Source of the DNA: UBA6049 sp965662345
GTDB lineage: Bacteria; Bacteroidota; Bacteroidia; Flavobacteriales_G; Salibacteraceae
NCBI GenBank assembly: GCA_965662345.1
Contig: CBFIHE010000011.1
Span: forward strand, 9,121-73,120
DNA: 64,000 nucleotides
Direction of reading: 5' to 3'
Numbering within the stretch: position 1 is the stretch's first letter; every line of letters begins with the position of its first letter. Positions 16,389-25,006 of the stretch are shown here, piece by piece. Both the position numbers and the translations under genes were made by a program. The notes under the pieces are model-generated. The model searched no databases. It had not been told where the DNA came from and saw only the letters and a list, made by a program, of their open reading frames with translations.

Positions 16389-17570
16389 TTATTCAGCCGC
16401 TTTGAATTTAGATAAAGCTTCTTGGTAAGATGTGGTTTCTTCTCCCATCATTTCTGCCAAACTAACAGCTTCTGTTTCTTTGCTCATAGCTTCATCCTTT
16501 GCGCCAATTTTAAACAAGAGGTGAGCTTCTGTATCTAATATGGCAGCTGAAGTCTCCAATTCAAATGCACGTGATGCCCAATGCTGGGCTCGCTTTAGAG
16601 CTACTTTATCTTCTACTTGCTCATAGAAATTCCAAGCGATAGTATTCAACATTCCAGGGTCATTACCTACGTATTCCAATGTTCCTTCAAGGGCTAACTC
16701 TTGGTAGTCTTTCCATTTGCCTTTTTGCTCAAACAGCATGATGTGTGTAATAAAATCAATTTTATCTGCTACGGGAACCCTACGACCACGCAATTCCATG
16801 ATATAATCATCTAGTTGCTTTTCTTTAAAATCCTTTGAACGCATCAGATTCATTGCACCAGTCATAAAAGTTTGCATCAATACATCTTCTGCCTCTGTTC
16901 CGAAAAGAGCGTAATACTTTTCATATTCATTCACCAGACTTTCAATCATCATAGATTCTGGTCTATGACGATTACTTTTTGTAATCTGCCAAACATCATA
17001 ACGTTGGTACTTATCAGGATTGGATCCATAAAACTGATCTAATATTTCATCTGTAGGTTGCCCTGCTATACGAAGACGTTCTGTATATTTTGCTACAAAC
17101 GCGACATCATCAATTTTCCCTCCAGCCTGTGCTTCTAAATAATTTAATGCCTCAAACGGATTCAATGCTCGCGTAGCTGCTTTCATCCACATAGCCGTTG
17201 ATGGATAAGCCCCAACCACTCGGTTTACCACTTCGCCTTTCGGACTAATGAACAAAAGGGTTGGATAGGCGCGTACTTCATACTTTTTGGCGAACTCAAC
17301 CCCAACACCTTTTTCCATGTCTAACTTAAGGTTCACAAACTGGCTATTGTAGAAACTGCCCAAGGTATCATTGGTAAAAACATTAGCTGCCAACCACTTA
17401 CACGGACCACACCACGTTGTGTATGCATCTACGAAAACAATCTTTTTTTCTGCTTTGGCTTTAGCCATAGCTCCAGCGAGGTCGTTATCCATAAATGAGA
17501 TTTCCTGCGCATTAAGCAAAAATGGAGTCAAAAGGGCTATAAAAACTGTTGTAATCTTATTCATCATCAT
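16389..17570 (-). CDS. Secreted thioredoxin-fold protein with helical repeat tail
   Basis: A signal peptide (about 1-21, ending in LLNAQ) leads into a thioredoxin fold with the redox motif W53-C54-G55-P56-C57 and the cis-Pro region RAYPTLLF. The fold ends near residue 135. The remaining 250 residues are helical, with TPR-like character (WASRAFELETSAAILDTEAHLLFKIG). The protein probably works in the periplasm as a disulfide reductase or oxidoreductase attached to a protein-interaction region. It begins 3 bases after the DUF4301 stop and is followed by the HAD phosphatase gene. Confidence 0.88.
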   Translation of the reverse strand: MMMNKITTVFIALLTPFLLNAQEISFMDNDLAGAMAKAKAEKKIVFVDAYTTWCGPCKWLAANVFTNDTLGSFYNSQFVNLKLDMEKGVGVEFAKKYEVRAYPTLLFISPKGEVVNRVVGAYPSTAMWMKAATRALNPFEALNYLEAQAGGKIDDVAFVAKYTERLRIAGQPTDEILDQFYGSNPDKYQRYDVWQITKSNRHRPESMMIESLVNEYEKYYALFGTEAEDVLMQTFMTGAMNLMRSKDFKEKQLDDYIMELRGRRVPVADKIDFITHIMLFEQKGKWKDYQELALEGTLEYVGNDPGMLNTIAWNFYEQVEDKVALKRAQHWASRAFELETSAAILDTEAHLLFKIGAKDEAMSKETEAVSLAEMMGEETTSYQEALSKFKAAE

Positions 17571-17573
17571 TAT

Positions 17574-19028
17574 TTATGCGTTTGGTTGATGGCTCGGTTT
17601 CGCCAAATCATTTACTGTTTTAACAGGGTTAAAAGTAGCCAACGGAACTTCAACGAACAAGGTTATCCAATTTGCCATTGCACCGTTCCATAGTCCTGGA
17701 AGCTCCATAGCTTTTAATAACTTGCCATTCAACGATTTATCTGAGATAAACCCAGTATTATCATCTCTAAAAGATTTGAGATCATAAAGAGTTCCATCCG
17801 ATTTTCTGAGCCCACAAACTAAGTCTACAGGGTTGAAATGGGTAGACTTAGACAGAATCTCATTCTGCGTTTTGTCATTTACATCAATTTGTGCCTTTTC
17901 TACAATTTGTAATGTACACATCCCAGTATCATCTTTTACCCAAAATGGACCTCCTCCTGGTTCGCCTTGGTTCTTAACCATTCCACACACGCGAATAGGT
18001 CTATCTAACCAATTCTTCAAATCACCAGTAGTGCTATTAGCTGGTAAAGGAACCCCTAACTCTTCTAGCTTAGTAAGAAAAGAGGTTTCGCCAGTTTTCA
18101 AATATCCGTGTGCAATTTCTTGTACTTTAACAAGCAGACCAGCAAGTGCCTTTTTGTAAAGCTTAGTCTCTACCTGCATATCTGCTTTGCAAACATTGTC
18201 TATGTTTTTGATAAACAAGACATCGCCTTGGGTTTTCTCTAAGTTCAGCAACAACGCTCCGTGTCCGCCAGGCCTAAAAAGTAAATCTCCCTCTTCTGTT
18301 CTAAATGGAGTGTTATCTGGATTTACTGCAATGGTATCTGTATGTGGGTCTTGAGTGCTAAAATTTATCTGAAAATGCACTCTATATTCTTTTTCGTACT
18401 TAGCTTTTAGTGAAATACATTCAGATTTTACTGCTTCTAAGTGGCCAGGAGAAACTGTAAAATGCAATAGGCACTTTTTGTCCTTACCAACAGCATGTAA
18501 TATGGCTTCTAAAAAATGTTCTTCTAATGAAAGCCGTATGTCTGTTTCTGTGTACTTGTGAAACGGAATAAGCGCTTTGGGCTTTGCACCTAACTCCATA
18601 GGAGCCTCTAACAACGTAGATAGAATAGTTTTCCTTCCGACAGAGCCGATGTTGTGCCTCTTATCTTCTAGCCTAGATTTGAGTTCTTGGTAGAAAGCAA
18701 ACTTCTCCAAATTGGCAAAGAATTCGTCTGCTGTATTTGAACTCTCTCCATTCATAGCCGCAAACAAGTGCTTAAACATGCGAGAAGCTGCACCACTTGC
18801 AGGAACAAACTTCTCTGGGTTTAATCCCTTTTGCTTGTTCTCATAAATCTTGGCTAAAGATTGAATTTCTTCATGTGAGTAACATAAAATACCATCTCCT
18901 GGAGTTGCGGGCCTATCGAGGACAGCAAAGGGAAAACCAGATTTAAAACGATTGATTTGTTTAGAAACCTCGTTGGGGTCTACTCCTCTTTCTTTTATTT
19001 GGTCTAGGTCTGTCTGCGTAAATTCCAT
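17574..19028 (-). CDS. DUF4301 family protein
   Basis: The 484-residue protein matches the DUF4301 family found almost only in Bacteroidota. KFVPASGAASRMFKHL (73-88) resembles the glycine-rich nucleotide-binding motif of sugar nucleotidyltransferases, and LFRPGGHGALLLNLEKT further on resembles UDP-sugar pyrophosphorylase loops. A nucleotidyltransferase-like activity is therefore possible but unproven. No signal peptide or membrane helix is present, so it is cytosolic. It heads a four-gene operon; the thioredoxin-like gene starts 3 bases after its stop. Position next to a HAD sugar phosphatase would suit sugar phosphate or nucleotide sugar metabolism, but the secreted thioredoxin does not obviously fit. 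Confidence 0.88.
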   Translation of the reverse strand: MEFTQTDLDQIKERGVDPNEVSKQINRFKSGFPFAVLDRPATPGDGILCYSHEEIQSLAKIYENKQKGLNPEKFVPASGAASRMFKHLFAAMNGESSNTADEFFANLEKFAFYQELKSRLEDKRHNIGSVGRKTILSTLLEAPMELGAKPKALIPFHKYTETDIRLSLEEHFLEAILHAVGKDKKCLLHFTVSPGHLEAVKSECISLKAKYEKEYRVHFQINFSTQDPHTDTIAVNPDNTPFRTEEGDLLFRPGGHGALLLNLEKTQGDVLFIKNIDNVCKADMQVETKLYKKALAGLLVKVQEIAHGYLKTGETSFLTKLEELGVPLPANSTTGDLKNWLDRPIRVCGMVKNQGEPGGGPFWVKDDTGMCTLQIVEKAQIDVNDKTQNEILSKSTHFNPVDLVCGLRKSDGTLYDLKSFRDDNTGFISDKSLNGKLLKAMELPGLWNGAMANWITLFVEVPLATFNPVKTVNDLAKPSHQPNA

Positions 19029-19092
19029 GGATTCGGGATTTTTCCGAAAAATAAAATATCCGCTTGGTAGGACCTTGTTGGTTTTTGGTTTT

Positions 19093-19464
19093 TTAAGAAG
19101 ATTTCAAATTCTCATTCACAGACTTTAGCCAGGTAAGTGCAAAATAACATAGAGCCAATCCATAAGCTCCTATGATAAATAACCATTTAAAAACAGAGTC
19201 AGAACCTTTGAAATACACCCATACCGCCAACAATCCATAAAGAACAACCCCAATCCAATACTGGTTTAATCTTAGGTTGAGGGGATACTTGTACGTTCGT
19301 GAAGCAGTATGAAACGCAGCAGAAGTTAGCTGATACATGCCTATAGCGAGTTGCCCCATTAGGAGCCAATACCAAACATCTTCATGAAGTATAATGGCAA
19401 GAAGAACGCACCCGAATAGAACAGCCTGCATATAAAGGTCTATATGTTTTAGCCCTTTTGTCAT
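19093..19464 (-). CDS. Small four-helix membrane protein of unknown function
   Basis: The 123-residue protein has four hydrophobic segments (about 11-27, 31-53, 70-88 and 92-113). It contains the stretch FHTASRTYKYPLNLRLNQYWIG between helices two and three. I do not recognise a family. Its start codon overlaps the stop of the GbsR-type regulator by four bases, so it is translationally coupled to it and may be linked to the regulator's function. Confidence 0.75.
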   Translation of the reverse strand: MTKGLKHIDLYMQAVLFGCVLLAIILHEDVWYWLLMGQLAIGMYQLTSAAFHTASRTYKYPLNLRLNQYWIGVVLYGLLAVWVYFKGSDSVFKWLFIIGAYGLALCYFALTWLKSVNENLKSS

Positions 19465-19967
19465 GCGTTCATAAGCATTTGCCCCATCAACTCTTCAGTG
19501 TCTGCTTCATCTGAGCCTGCGAACATCACTAAAATCGCGTCAAGTTGTTGGGTTAACATTGCAAGTTGTGAGGTTATTGTAACAAACTCCTGCTCCTCTG
19601 GCGAAGTAGCTTCTATCTCAGAAGCATCTTTAAGCAGTTTAAGTGTTGGTTCTACCTCTCGTTTTCTCCTTTCAATGGCTATACGTTTGGTCATAGCCAT
19701 AACATCTTTAAGCGCCTTAAAGTATTCTTTGCGCTCTCCGCTAATGGATGTCTTTTCTACCAAGCCCCAATCCATAAGTGAACGCAAATTCATACTTACG
19801 TTACCTCTACTCATCTGCAATTCATCCATAATCTCTACCATAGTCATTGGTTTGGTAGAGATTAACAGTAATGCATGTATTTGCGACATGGCCTTATTTA
19901 TGCCCCACTGTTGACCCAGTATGCCCCATGCGGCAATAAACTCTCGCTTTTTCTTGGTAAAATCCAT
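19461..19967 (-). CDS. GbsR/MarR-type transcriptional regulator
   Basis: The 168-residue protein has the GbsR family pattern: a helical start (REFIAAWGILGQQWGINKAMSQIHALLL), a winged helix with PMTMVEIMDELQMSRGNVSMNLRSL as the helix-turn-helix (about 36-61), WGLVEKTSISGERKEYF as the wing, and a C-terminal dimerisation helix. GbsR proteins regulate osmoprotectant and efflux genes in Bacillus. In Bacteroidota the targets are mostly unknown. The promoter at 19972-20000 ends almost on the ATG. It is followed, with a four-base overlap, by the small membrane protein. Confidence 0.88.
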   Translation of the reverse strand: MDFTKKKREFIAAWGILGQQWGINKAMSQIHALLLISTKPMTMVEIMDELQMSRGNVSMNLRSLMDWGLVEKTSISGERKEYFKALKDVMAMTKRIAIERRKREVEPTLKLLKDASEIEATSPEEQEFVTITSQLAMLTQQLDAILVMFAGSDEADTEELMGQMLMNA

Positions 19968-19971
19968 GGCG

Positions 19972-20000
19972 CAAAAATAGTAAAAGAATTAAACTTTCAA
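19972..20000 (-). promoter_or_regulatory. GbsR gene promoter, predicting a leaderless mRNA
   Basis: On the minus strand TTG (20000-19998), an 18-base spacer and TATTTTTG (19979-19972) match the consensus. If transcription begins 3-4 bases after the element, it begins at or next to the A of the ATG at 19967. Confidence 0.75.
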
Positions 20001-20012
20001 ATATTTTTGAAA

Positions 20013-20786
20013 CTATTGAGGAGAGAATCGGAAAGTGATGGTTCCGCGCTGCAAAGCTGGAGCTGATGAACTTCTGTTAAACTTACATCTGTAGGCACCT
20101 TTAATAGCTGCATCTAACAAGCATGGGTCATTAGATTCGCTTTGAGATGTGTTTACTTTAGCCTTCACCACTTCTCCTTCTCTATTCACGGCAAGATTTA
20201 CGGTAATCATACCACCAGATTGACACAAATAAACTGGAACATAAATATAGGTGTCATATCGATTTTCTAGCTTGTAACTGATGTTGGTCGTACCCTTGTA
20301 AGCTCCTTCGCTCCTTGCCTCTTGAGGTGCAACGTGCTTTAGTTCATCTGGCTTGAACGAGTCAATTAATTCTTTTGCCTCTTCTTCTGTATACCCGTAG
20401 CCCGCAGCCCGTTGTTCGTCTATCACCTGTTGTTCAAGAGCTTTTAAATCATTGTAAATTTTCTCATCTACTGACTCTTTACCCGACTCTGATAGCTGAT
20501 CTTCCAACTGGTTGTAATCGGCTTTGCTCATACCAGAAGGAGCCGCCTCATTTTTGGCTGTGTTTGATTCAGGAGTTTCCCCAGCTTGAAGCGGTGGATT
20601 CAACGGGTCGTTCTTTCTTACCTCTGGAGGTAGAATGGGATCTGAAAAATCCATAACAATCACAGGATCTTTCATTACATAGGTTTGCACCTGAACGTAA
20701 TTAAAGCCAACGAGAAGCACAAAGTGCAACAGCAGCGTACCCAAGATACCTGTTTTGTGATCTTCTATGAAATGTAGAAGTTTCAA
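20013..20786 (-). CDS. TonB-like inner-membrane-anchored protein
   Basis: The protein has one N-terminal membrane helix (about 15-31), a Pro/Asp-rich linker, a charged helical region (about 90-140) and a C-terminal alpha/beta domain of TonB/TolA type (CQSGGMITVNLAVNREGEVV, then ALQRGTITFRFSPQ). Classical TonB proteins transmit energy to outer-membrane transporters. This copy is not next to ExbB/ExbD, so that role is unproven. Its start overlaps the stop of the WG-repeat gene by four bases, which shows a two-gene operon. Confidence 0.8.
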   Translation of the reverse strand: MKLLHFIEDHKTGILGTLLLHFVLLVGFNYVQVQTYVMKDPVIVMDFSDPILPPEVRKNDPLNPPLQAGETPESNTAKNEAAPSGMSKADYNQLEDQLSESGKESVDEKIYNDLKALEQQVIDEQRAAGYGYTEEEAKELIDSFKPDELKHVAPQEARSEGAYKGTTNISYKLENRYDTYIYVPVYLCQSGGMITVNLAVNREGEVVKAKVNTSQSESNDPCLLDAAIKGAYRCKFNRSSSAPALQRGTITFRFSPQ

Positions 20787-22927
20787 GGTTTTTGAGATTT
20801 ACTATCCATGAAACCCGCCTCGCTGTAGAAAAACTGGTTCTTACGTGCATTAAATAATGCTGAAGCACCACCTCTCTCTACTGAGAATACAGAATCTTTA
20901 ACCAGAGATATTCGATCATATTCTGGTGAGAGTAAGGTATCTCCGCTAACAGTGTATAACCCTGCTACAGAATCTACTGTAGCCAAATAATAAGCCCCAT
21001 CACCCGTTAATTCCAATTGCGTGCACTCAATAGGAATCAATGGCTTGCCCGATAGGTCAATCAGACCGAAAAGTCCATTTTTTTCAACCCGAGATACAGA
21101 ATCTTTAAACGACTCAGCATAGTTGTAAGCGTAAGGGATTTTAAGGTTTACACTAGCATCGGCATATCCCCAAGTATCTCTCTTTTTAACTGCGGTGAGG
21201 GTTTTTGAGTAGCTTCCCAAATCTTGAAATATGGCGGGAAAAACGCGCTCACCTAGCGTATCTAATAAACCAAATTTACCTCTGCTTTTATACTTGGCAT
21301 ATCCATTGTTGAAATCGGCATAATTCACTGTAGATGGATCTACCTCGTAATTGGGTTCAATAACCCATTCCCCATTCGCATTGATGTAACCATATTTACC
21401 TTCGTCTATAACCAGTGCTCTGTTCTGGTTAAACATACCTACATATTCAAATGAAAATGGCATAACGGTATCCATAGGTAACTTAATCATTCCGTATCCG
21501 CTATCGTTCTTTGCTACCACCACACTATCAGGAGAAACAAAAAGCTTTTCAAATTCTGGCATTACCAAGAAAGTTCCAGATTTATCAATTACACCATACT
21601 TGTTGCCTGCCTTTACTTTGGCTATACCATTCACAAAATCAAAAGCAGTGGTATAAGCAAAAGGCAAAACCTGTTCGCCCGAGGTATTGAAGTAGCCATA
21701 TAAATCTCCCTTAGAGGCATAAATCATTCCACAAGAAACGGGGCCAACGTCTTCATGCTCGGGTTTAAGAATCGTTCTTCCCAAGAAATCTAGTGCTCCA
21801 AAGCCATCCTCACCTTCAATAACAGCAACTCCTTCTTTGAAGCTATACCCGTCTTCATAGATACAGGGCGACACGTACTCTCCGTGCTTATTCACATAAC
21901 CAGCTAGTCCGTTCTCATACACCAGAGCTTTGCCTTCTTTAAAGGGTTCTGCCCATTCAAAACAAGGTTCAATTACAGTATTACCGAGCGTATCAACAAA
22001 ACCAAATAGGTTTCCAAATTTAGCTGGGTAGTAGGTATTTCTCGATCGTTCCAAATCTGCCCGCACTTCCTCTCTGAATGGATATGAAGGATAATCTAGT
22101 AAGAACTCAGAAATTTCTGGTTCAGTAAACTGATGAATGCGCAAGGTATACAGCTCCTTCCATGCCCGCCCAATAAGGTGATTATGAGGGTGATTTTGTA
22201 CGAAATTCCTCAAATTCTCTTCGGTTATCTCTGGAACAATTAGAAGATAGACCTGTCTTTCTGCCTGTTTGTGATAAGGGCTATCTGGATACTCCTTGGC
22301 AAAAGTGGCATAGTCTGATGCTGTTGCTCCAGACGTCATGGATAAAAAGAATAGCTCGTCATATTTGGCTTTTGCCACCACTACTTCATCTGCTTCTGGA
22401 TAGGTTTCTATAAAGTACTTGTATGATTTATACGTATTGGTATCCATAGCCAGTGTAAAAGCGATTTCATTGCGTATCATGATAGCCGAATCGATTCTAG
22501 GGGATTCAGGGTGTTCATTTAGATAGTCTTCAAAAAGTGAAAGACTGTTTTTGGTGCGTATGGAATTAAATATAGTAATGCTGATTTGATTCTTTAAGGA
22601 CGTGATACTTGAATCAGTAATACCTATTTCCTTAAGCTTATCACGTGATTTATCGTCTAAAAGCGGGTGAAGCGAATCTGCCTTTCTTACATACAGGTAA
22701 GCAGAATCGGTATTAAAGTAAGGGTTATTGTTTGTGCCATACAACAAAGCCAATCCGTAACTGCTACCCACCTGTTCTCGTTTAAGCCCTTTGTAAAAAA
22801 GGGTTTTAGCATTGGTAAAGTTGTATGCTTTTAGCTCCTCTAGTCCTTTTTCTGTTTTACCAGCACAGACGGTAAATGAAAGAAGAATGCCAATGGCAAC
22901 TGTAAATGATGCTTTGAAAACAGACAT
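20783..22927 (-). CDS. Secreted WG-repeat protein
   Basis: The product (about 714 residues) has a signal peptide (MSVFKASFTVAIGILLSFTVCAG). A helical, TPR-like N-terminal region of about 290 residues comes next. From about residue 300 to the end there are tandem WG repeats, seen as FGNLFGFVDTLGNTVIEP, YGYINANGEWVIEPNYE, FGLLDTLGERVFPAIF and FGLIDLSGKPLIPIE. WG repeats form beta structures of unknown binding role. The frame is open 11 codons further upstream, but the promoter at 22932-22960 covers that stretch, so ATG 22927 is chosen. It is co-transcribed with the TonB-like gene. Confidence 0.88.
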   Translation of the reverse strand: MSVFKASFTVAIGILLSFTVCAGKTEKGLEELKAYNFTNAKTLFYKGLKREQVGSSYGLALLYGTNNNPYFNTDSAYLYVRKADSLHPLLDDKSRDKLKEIGITDSSITSLKNQISITIFNSIRTKNSLSLFEDYLNEHPESPRIDSAIMIRNEIAFTLAMDTNTYKSYKYFIETYPEADEVVVAKAKYDELFFLSMTSGATASDYATFAKEYPDSPYHKQAERQVYLLIVPEITEENLRNFVQNHPHNHLIGRAWKELYTLRIHQFTEPEISEFLLDYPSYPFREEVRADLERSRNTYYPAKFGNLFGFVDTLGNTVIEPCFEWAEPFKEGKALVYENGLAGYVNKHGEYVSPCIYEDGYSFKEGVAVIEGEDGFGALDFLGRTILKPEHEDVGPVSCGMIYASKGDLYGYFNTSGEQVLPFAYTTAFDFVNGIAKVKAGNKYGVIDKSGTFLVMPEFEKLFVSPDSVVVAKNDSGYGMIKLPMDTVMPFSFEYVGMFNQNRALVIDEGKYGYINANGEWVIEPNYEVDPSTVNYADFNNGYAKYKSRGKFGLLDTLGERVFPAIFQDLGSYSKTLTAVKKRDTWGYADASVNLKIPYAYNYAESFKDSVSRVEKNGLFGLIDLSGKPLIPIECTQLELTGDGAYYLATVDSVAGLYTVSGDTLLSPEYDRISLVKDSVFSVERGGASALFNARKNQFFYSEAGFMDSKSQKP

Positions 22928-22931
22928 GCCG

Positions 22932-22960
22932 CAAATGTATGAATCCAAGTGCCTATGCAA
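22932..22960 (-). promoter_or_regulatory. WG-repeat gene promoter, predicting a leaderless mRNA
   Basis: On the minus strand TTG (22960-22958), an 18-base spacer and TACATTTG (22939-22932) match the consensus. The predicted transcription start is near 22928, directly at the ATG (22927). Confidence 0.75.
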
Positions 22961-23049
22961 TCAATATCTTATTTAGTGAAAACGCGTTGATAAATCTCTG
23001 CACTTCTAACCCATATCATAACGAATCCTAATGTGATTATTTTAAAATT

Positions 23050-23063
23050 GTAACCAGGGTTAC
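23050..23063. promoter_or_regulatory. Palindrome upstream of trxB
   Basis: GTAACCAGGGTTAC has perfect 6-base arms around AG. It lies 23 bases upstream of the trxB -7 element, so it covers the -33 region. It could be an operator. No regulator can be named and chance is possible. Confidence 0.35.
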
Positions 23064-23085
23064 ATAAATTGGAATAAGACAATCC

Positions 23086-23093
23086 TACTTTTG
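23086..23093 (+). promoter_or_regulatory. -7 promoter element for trxB
   Basis: TACTTTTG matches TAnnTTTG, 33 bases before the trxB ATG. No TTG lies at the expected -33 spacing, which would fit an activator-dependent or alternative promoter. Confidence 0.55.
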
Positions 23094-23126
23094 CAATGTC
23101 AAAACTGAAAGAATAACACATACAAT

Positions 23127-24080
23127 ATGTCAGAAGAGAAAGAACACGTAAAATGCCTTATTATTGGGTCCGGACCAGCAGGATATACGGCAGCTATTTA
23201 TGCCGCAAGAGCTGATTTAAGCCCAGTACTTTATACAGGTATGGAGCCAGGAGGTCAACTAACAACTACTACCGATGTAGATAACTTCCCTGGTTATCCA
23301 GAGGGAATCAACGGTCCACAAATGATGGAAGACTTGAGGGCGCAAGCCGTTCGTTTTGATACAGATGTGCGCACGGGCTGGATTTCTAACGTTGATTTTA
23401 CAGGTCCGGTTCACTCTGTGGAAGTAGATGGTGGTAAGAAAACAATAACTGCAGACAGTATAATTATTTCTACTGGAGCTTCTGCTAAATGGCTGGGCTT
23501 AGAAAACGAACAACGCTTACGCTTAAGCGGAGGAGGTGTTTCTGCATGTGCCGTTTGTGATGGATTCTTCTACAAAGGTCAAGACGTAATTATTGTTGGT
23601 GCAGGTGATACTGCTGCTGAAGAAGCTACCTACTTGGCTAAGCTTTGTAACAAAGTATATATGCTAGTAAGACGCGATGAAATGCGTGCTTCAAAAGCCA
23701 TGCAAAAGCGCGTTTTTGATGCGGAGAATATTGAGATTCTTTGGAATACAGAAACTGTAGATGTAACAGGTGATGATGGAGTAACAGGAGCCCTTGTGCG
23801 CAACAACCAAACAGGAGAAGAACGCACATTGGAAGCAACAGGCTTTTTTGTGGCTATCGGTCACAAACCCAATACAGACATCTTTAAAAATTGGCTAGAC
23901 ATGGATGAAACTGGCTACATTAAGGCTACGCCAGGAACGGCAAAAACAAATGTGCCCGGTGTTTTTGTAGGAGGCGATGCTGCAGACAAGATATACAGAC
24001 AAGCTGTTACAGCAGCTGGAACAGGATGTATGGCCGCATTGGATGCTGAACGCTATTTGGCTGAAAAAGGTATTGTTTAA
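23127..24080 (+). CDS. trxB: Thioredoxin-disulfide reductase
   Basis: This 317-residue flavoprotein has the FAD-binding motif GSGPAGYTAAIYAARA (14-29), the redox-active C141-A-V-C144-DG and the NADPH-binding motif VGAGDTAAEEATYL. The C-terminal FAD motif is GVFVGGDAAD. It reduces thioredoxin with NADPH in the cytosol and supports ribonucleotide reductase and peroxide defence. Length is normal. It has its own promoter element and a good terminator after the stop, so it is probably monocistronic. Confidence 0.97.
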   Translation: MSEEKEHVKCLIIGSGPAGYTAAIYAARADLSPVLYTGMEPGGQLTTTTDVDNFPGYPEGINGPQMMEDLRAQAVRFDTDVRTGWISNVDFTGPVHSVEVDGGKKTITADSIIISTGASAKWLGLENEQRLRLSGGGVSACAVCDGFFYKGQDVIIVGAGDTAAEEATYLAKLCNKVYMLVRRDEMRASKAMQKRVFDAENIEILWNTETVDVTGDDGVTGALVRNNQTGEERTLEATGFFVAIGHKPNTDIFKNWLDMDETGYIKATPGTAKTNVPGVFVGGDAADKIYRQAVTAAGTGCMAALDAERYLAEKGIV

Positions 24081-24107
24081 CAGCATTTTTCTGATTTGCT
24101 GACTAAG

Positions 24108-24137
24108 AAAGAGGGGCTATTTGGTCCCTCTTTTTAT
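24108..24137 (+). terminator. Rho-independent terminator of trxB
   Basis: AAAGAGGG (24108-24115) pairs with CCCTCTTT (24126-24133) around a 10-base loop. A T-rich tract follows, 27 bases after the trxB stop. Confidence 0.85.
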
Positions 24138-24160
24138 TTTTACCCGGTTAAAACACCAAG

Positions 24161-24970
24161 TTGAATCTAGAAATCATAAGTATCATAACCTATTTGGTTC
24201 CGTTTACGGTTGCCATTTTAGGGTCTCTTTCTATTCTAGGAAATAGGCACAAGGGTATAACCAGAAACTTGTTCGCCATCATTTTGATGTTGGCAGCTTA
24301 CAAGTTTGCTTATGATATGCTTGGAGTATTGGGGTTAGACTTGCTTCAAGTTCTAGCTTTTTTTGCTGGCACACTTATCTGGTTCTCCATTGCTCCGCTA
24401 CTATATACTTACTTCAGTTCGTTACAAACCCACTCTTTTGAACTAGACAAAAGTCTTCTTAAACATTTCGTTCTTCCGGCAGGGCTTATTCTTGCAGGAA
24501 TAGGATTTCTAGTATTGTTGGGTGAAAATCGTTTCTTAGAGGTATTGAATCACCGCTTTGAAGAAGACCGCTCTTTTGAAAGAAGTATTTCCAAGATAGG
24601 ATTGTTCCTAATTGGAACCCCTTTTCTAGCAGCTCAATGGGTGATCTATTTTAAATTTTTGAGAAGTACTATTTCTAAGCAGAAAAACTACTACGGTAAG
24701 TTTTACGGCTCCTACGAGCAACGAAATGAAGTACTCATGAATCGCATATTTTATTCATTCTTTGCCGTATTTGCCGTTAGTTTTCTGGTTCAATTTTTTC
24801 AGGTGAATCAGTCTCTATACATAATCCTTATTAACCTCACACTTGGTTTCTTGGTATGGGTTGTAATGGTTGCGGGCCGTGAGCAGATAGACATGAAAAA
24901 TTACCGCATGTATAAGCTGAGCTCTCATGAGGAAGAAATAAAAAACAACAAGCAAGTAAACGAGCTTTAA
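24161..24970 (+). CDS. Seven-helix membrane protein resembling the sensor half of AraC-type regulators
   Basis: The 269-residue protein has about seven membrane helices. Their layout (LGSLSILGNRHKGITRNLFA, then LIWFSIAPLLYTYFSSL, with a charged stretch between helices) recalls the 7TM sensor part of Bacteroidota membrane-anchored AraC regulators. Here there is no helix-turn-helix domain, only a 30-residue cytosolic tail. Whether it is a sensor without an output domain or an unrelated membrane protein cannot be settled by reading. The start is TTG 24161; an in-frame stop lies four codons upstream with no ATG between. Confidence 0.7.
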   Translation: MNLEIISIITYLVPFTVAILGSLSILGNRHKGITRNLFAIILMLAAYKFAYDMLGVLGLDLLQVLAFFAGTLIWFSIAPLLYTYFSSLQTHSFELDKSLLKHFVLPAGLILAGIGFLVLLGENRFLEVLNHRFEEDRSFERSISKIGLFLIGTPFLAAQWVIYFKFLRSTISKQKNYYGKFYGSYEQRNEVLMNRIFYSFFAVFAVSFLVQFFQVNQSLYIILINLTLGFLVWVVMVAGREQIDMKNYRMYKLSSHEEEIKNNKQVNEL

Positions 24971-25006
24971 GCCTTTCTTTGCACTTGTAAAAATGAGAAT
25001 TGCTCT

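Noticed and set aside
22928..22960. Eleven-codon extension of the WG-repeat protein
   Set aside because: It covers the promoter, and the signal peptide begins cleanly at the second Met.
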